Positions 43,291 through 45,992 of a stretch of 45,992 nucleotides of DNA are shown here, piece after piece. The translations under genes were made by a program, and so were the position numbers. Numbering within the stretch: position 1 is the stretch's first letter; each line of letters begins with the position of its first letter. The notes under the pieces are model-generated. The model made no database searches and was not told the DNA's origin. It saw only the letters and a list, made by a program, of their open reading frames with translations. Source of the DNA: JBCCFW01 sp039029535 (lineage in GTDB: Bacteria; Acidobacteriota; JBCCFW01); assembly GCA_039029535.1 (NCBI GenBank), contig JBCCFW010000041.1:1-45992 (forward strand), written 5' to 3'.

Positions 43291-45972
43291 TCAGACGGAC
43301 ATCGGCTCGACCTTGTCGGGGTCGTAGCCGAGCTTGTCGATGGCCGCCGCCACCTCCGACGCCTCGAGGGCGCCTTCGCGGCGCAAGGCGTGCAGGGCGG
43401 CGATGACGATGGACTCCGCGTCGACCTCGAAGTGCCGACGCAGCTCCTCACGGGTGTCGCTCATGCCGAAGCCGTCGGTGCCCAGGGACACCAGCCGGCC
43501 GGGTAGCCACTGACCGATCATGTCGGGCAGCACCTTCATGTAGTCGGAGGCCGCAATGAAGGGGCCTTCGACGCCGTCGAGCGTCCGCTCGATCACCGAC
43601 TGACGGACGTCGTCGGTCGGATGGAGTCGAGCGTGACGATCGCAGGACAGCGCGTCGTTGCGGAGCTGCTGGTAGCTGGTCACCGACCAGACGTCGGCAG
43701 CGACGCCGAAGTCGAGGAGCATCTCCTGGGCCTTCAACACGCAGGTCATGATCGAGCCCGAGCCGAAGAGCTGCACGCGGTGCTTCGCATCCTTCTCGGA
43801 CTTCGAGAAGAGATACATCCCCTCGCGGATCGCCTGATCCGTGCAGGTCTCCGGCCGCGGCGGCATCGGGTAGTTCTCGTTCTGCAAGGTGATGTAGTAG
43901 AAGACGTCCTCGTTCCTGGCGACCATGCGATCGAGACCGTCGCGGATGATCGCCGCGACCTCGTAAGCGAAGGCCGGGTCGTACGAGAGGATGTTGGGCA
44001 CCGTCGAGGACAGCACGTGCGAGTGCCCGTCCTGGTGCTGGAGACCCTCACCGTTGAGGGTCGTGCGACCGGCGGTCGCTCCCATGAGGAAGCCGCGGCC
44101 GCGCGCATCGGCGAAGGCCCACATCTGGTCGCCGGTGCGCTGGAAGCCGAACATCGAGTAGAAGATGTAGAACGGCACCATCGGCTCGCCGTGCGTGGCG
44201 TGCGAGGTTCCCGCCGCCATGAACGACGACATCGAGCCGGCCTCGGTGATGCCCTCCTCGAGCACCTGACCGTCCTTGGCCTCCCGGTAGTAGAGGAGCA
44301 TGCCCTTGTCGACCGGCTCGTAGAGCTGGCCCTTCGACGAGTAGATGCCGACCTGACGGAACAGGGGATCCATCCCGAAGGTGCGGGCCTCGTCCGGGAT
44401 GATGGGCACGATGCGCTTGCCGATGCCGGAGTGCCGGAGCAGCTTGGCGAGCAGGCGGACGAAGGCCATGGTCGTCGACACGCCCTCACCGGTGGACGTG
44501 CCCTCGTCGAACTCGGAGAACACGTCGTCACCGGGGACGTCGACGGGGACGCTCACCTTGTCGCGACGGATCGGCAGGGCGCCGCCGAGGGCATGACGTC
44601 GCTCGCGGAGGTACTGCACCTCGTCGCTGTCGGGACCCGGACGGTAGAACGGCGCCTCGACCACCTCGGCGTCGGGGATGGGCAGCTCGAGCAGGTCGCG
44701 GAAGGCGGTGAGCTCCGCTTCCTTGAGCTTCTTCATCTGGTGCGTGGTGTTGCGTGCGGCGAAGTCGTGACCCAGCGTCCAGCCCTTCACCGTGTGGCAG
44801 AGGATGGCCGTCGGCGCGCCGCGGTGCTCGCTGGCCTGGCGGAAGGCCGAGTAGAGCTTCGTGTAGTCGTGGCCGCCGCGACGCAGCGCGTGGATCTCGT
44901 CGTCGGAGAGATGACTCACCAGCGACTCGAGCCGGGGGTCCGTGCCGAAGAAGTGCTTGCGGATGTAGTCGCCGCCCTCGGTGACGTACTTCTGGAGCTC
45001 ACCGTCGAGCACCGCGTTCATCCGCTGACGCAGCACGCCCTCGCCGTCGGCGGAGAGCAGGTCGTCCCACTTTCGACCCCAGATGACCTTGATGACGTTC
45101 CAGCCCGCGCCGCGGAAGACCGCCTCGAGCTCCTGGATGATCTTGCCGTTGCCGCGCACCGGGCCGTCGAGACGCTGGAGGTTGCAGTTGACCACCCAGA
45201 CGAGGTTGTCGAGGTTCTCGCGGGACGCCACCGAGACGGCGCCGAGGCTCTCCGGCTCGTCGGTCTCGCCGTCACCGAGGAAGGCCCAGACCGTCGACTG
45301 CGAGGTGTCGGCGATGCCGCGGGCCTCGAGGTAGCGGTTGAAGCGCGCCTGGTAGATCGAGTGGATCGGGCCGAGACCCATGGAGACGGTGGGGAACTCC
45401 CAGAAGTCCTCCATGAGACGCGGGTGCGGATAGCTGGACAGGCCCTTGCCGCGAGCGACCTCGCGACGGAAGCGTTCGAGCTGAGACTCCTCCAGCCGAC
45501 CCTCGAGGTAGGCGCGAGAGTAGATGCCGGGAGCCGCGTGACCCTGGAAGTAGATCTGATCGCCGGAGTGCCCGAGGTCCTTGCCCTTGAAGAAGTGGTT
45601 GAAGCCGATCTCGTAGAGCGAGGCTGCGGAGGCGTAGGTCGAGAGGTGCCCACCGAGCCCGGCGTAGAGGGTGTTGGCCCGCGACACCATCGCCATGGCG
45701 TTCCAGCGAACGATGCGACGGATGCGCTTCTCGATGACCTCGTCGCCGGGGAACGGATGCTCGTCCTCGGGCCGGATGGTGTTGACGAAGTCGGTCGTGC
45801 GCGGCGCCGCGTGATCGACGCCGAGATGACGCGCCTGCTCGCCCAGACGGTTCAGGAGCCAGGCCGCCCGCTCTCGGCCGCTGAAGGACACGACGGACCC
45901 GAGGGCGTCGAGCCACTCGTTGGTCTCTTGAGGATCGCGATCGACATCGGATTGGTGGGGCGCAGTGCTCAC
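43291..45972 (-). CDS. aceE: Pyruvate dehydrogenase E1 component, homodimeric type
   Basis: An 893-residue protein, close to the usual 885-890. It has the ThDP-Mg motif FLGDGETDEPES ending in VNCNLQRLDGP, GHAAPGIY with the active-site His, and RNTTHQMKKL. The C-terminal domains also carry GEPMVPFYIFYSMFGFQRTGDQMWAFADARGRGFLMGATAGRTTLNGEGLQHQDGHSH. The enzyme decarboxylates pyruvate and transfers acetyl to the E2 lipoyl domain in the cytoplasm. It starts with GTG at 45972, next to the window edge. The upstream regulatory region is not included. aceF and lpd are not in the window. Confidence 0.96.
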   Translation of the reverse strand: MSTAPHQSDVDRDPQETNEWLDALGSVVSFSGRERAAWLLNRLGEQARHLGVDHAAPRTTDFVNTIRPEDEHPFPGDEVIEKRIRRIVRWNAMAMVSRANTLYAGLGGHLSTYASAASLYEIGFNHFFKGKDLGHSGDQIYFQGHAAPGIYSRAYLEGRLEESQLERFRREVARGKGLSSYPHPRLMEDFWEFPTVSMGLGPIHSIYQARFNRYLEARGIADTSQSTVWAFLGDGETDEPESLGAVSVASRENLDNLVWVVNCNLQRLDGPVRGNGKIIQELEAVFRGAGWNVIKVIWGRKWDDLLSADGEGVLRQRMNAVLDGELQKYVTEGGDYIRKHFFGTDPRLESLVSHLSDDEIHALRRGGHDYTKLYSAFRQASEHRGAPTAILCHTVKGWTLGHDFAARNTTHQMKKLKEAELTAFRDLLELPIPDAEVVEAPFYRPGPDSDEVQYLRERRHALGGALPIRRDKVSVPVDVPGDDVFSEFDEGTSTGEGVSTTMAFVRLLAKLLRHSGIGKRIVPIIPDEARTFGMDPLFRQVGIYSSKGQLYEPVDKGMLLYYREAKDGQVLEEGITEAGSMSSFMAAGTSHATHGEPMVPFYIFYSMFGFQRTGDQMWAFADARGRGFLMGATAGRTTLNGEGLQHQDGHSHVLSSTVPNILSYDPAFAYEVAAIIRDGLDRMVARNEDVFYYITLQNENYPMPPRPETCTDQAIREGMYLFSKSEKDAKHRVQLFGSGSIMTCVLKAQEMLLDFGVAADVWSVTSYQQLRNDALSCDRHARLHPTDDVRQSVIERTLDGVEGPFIAASDYMKVLPDMIGQWLPGRLVSLGTDGFGMSDTREELRRHFEVDAESIVIAALHALRREGALEASEVAAAIDKLGYDPDKVEPMSV

Positions 45973-45992
45973 GTGAGAGGACCTTTCGGGCG

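Overview
The window is about 46 kb of GC-rich bacterial chromosome, densely coding on both strands. No gap between genes exceeds 300 bases, and I see no tRNA, rRNA, CRISPR array, insertion sequence or phage module. The gene content suggests a Planctomycetota-like or similar surface-protein-rich bacterium. It has an ECF sigma factor beside a kinase-NTPase-TPR protein, a Ser/Thr kinase fused to PEGA and formylglycine-enzyme-like domains, and several secreted proteins with calcium-binding thrombospondin type 3 (TSP3) arrays. The phylum is an inference. Nothing here is a firm taxonomic marker.

Layout. 1-6.2 kb: the end of a TSP3 protein, then a convergent pair (methyltransferase, HEAT-like solenoid protein), then two tandem paralogous secreted proteins, the first broken by a frameshift. 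6.2-8.8 kb: an MBOAT-type acyltransferase translationally coupled to an ABC exporter. 9-13.5 kb: two tandem secreted paralogs of exactly 704 residues each, with structured leaders. 13.7-15.4 kb: a TetR-family regulator coupled to a membrane-anchored retropepsin-like protease, with a matching palindromic operator before each. 15.4-21.9 kb, minus strand: two large secreted TSP3 proteins flanking purE. 22.2-23.6 kb: a putative surface-polysaccharide glycosyltransferase. 23.7-26.5 kb: a compact six-gene run (cyclic-nucleotide-binding protein, VOC protein, YchJ, HNH nuclease, FxsA, DUF1499). 26.5-31.3 kb: an FHA protein divergent from the kinase-PEGA-FGE protein, then a small secreted protein. 30.7-36.5 kb: an ECF sigma factor divergent from a PknK-like kinase-NTPase-TPR protein, followed by two small unrecognised proteins separated by a strongly patterned intergenic region. 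36.6-39.1 kb: a small exported protein and a vanadium haloperoxidase-like protein. 39.3-46 kb, minus strand: a WGR/SMI1-like protein, an ABC-F ATPase, a deoxyhypusine synthase-like protein and aceE.

How the parts may work together. Two divergent signalling loci (FHA/kinase and ECF sigma/kinase) share a similar arrangement of candidate -10 elements and may be controlled alike. The cell surface is served by the TSP3 proteins, the 704-residue pair, the glycosyltransferase and the ABC/MBOAT pair. Central metabolism is represented by purE and aceE. The best candidates for undescribed biology are the ECF/kinase-NTPase-TPR locus with its two small neighbours and the TetR/retropepsin unit with its paired operators.
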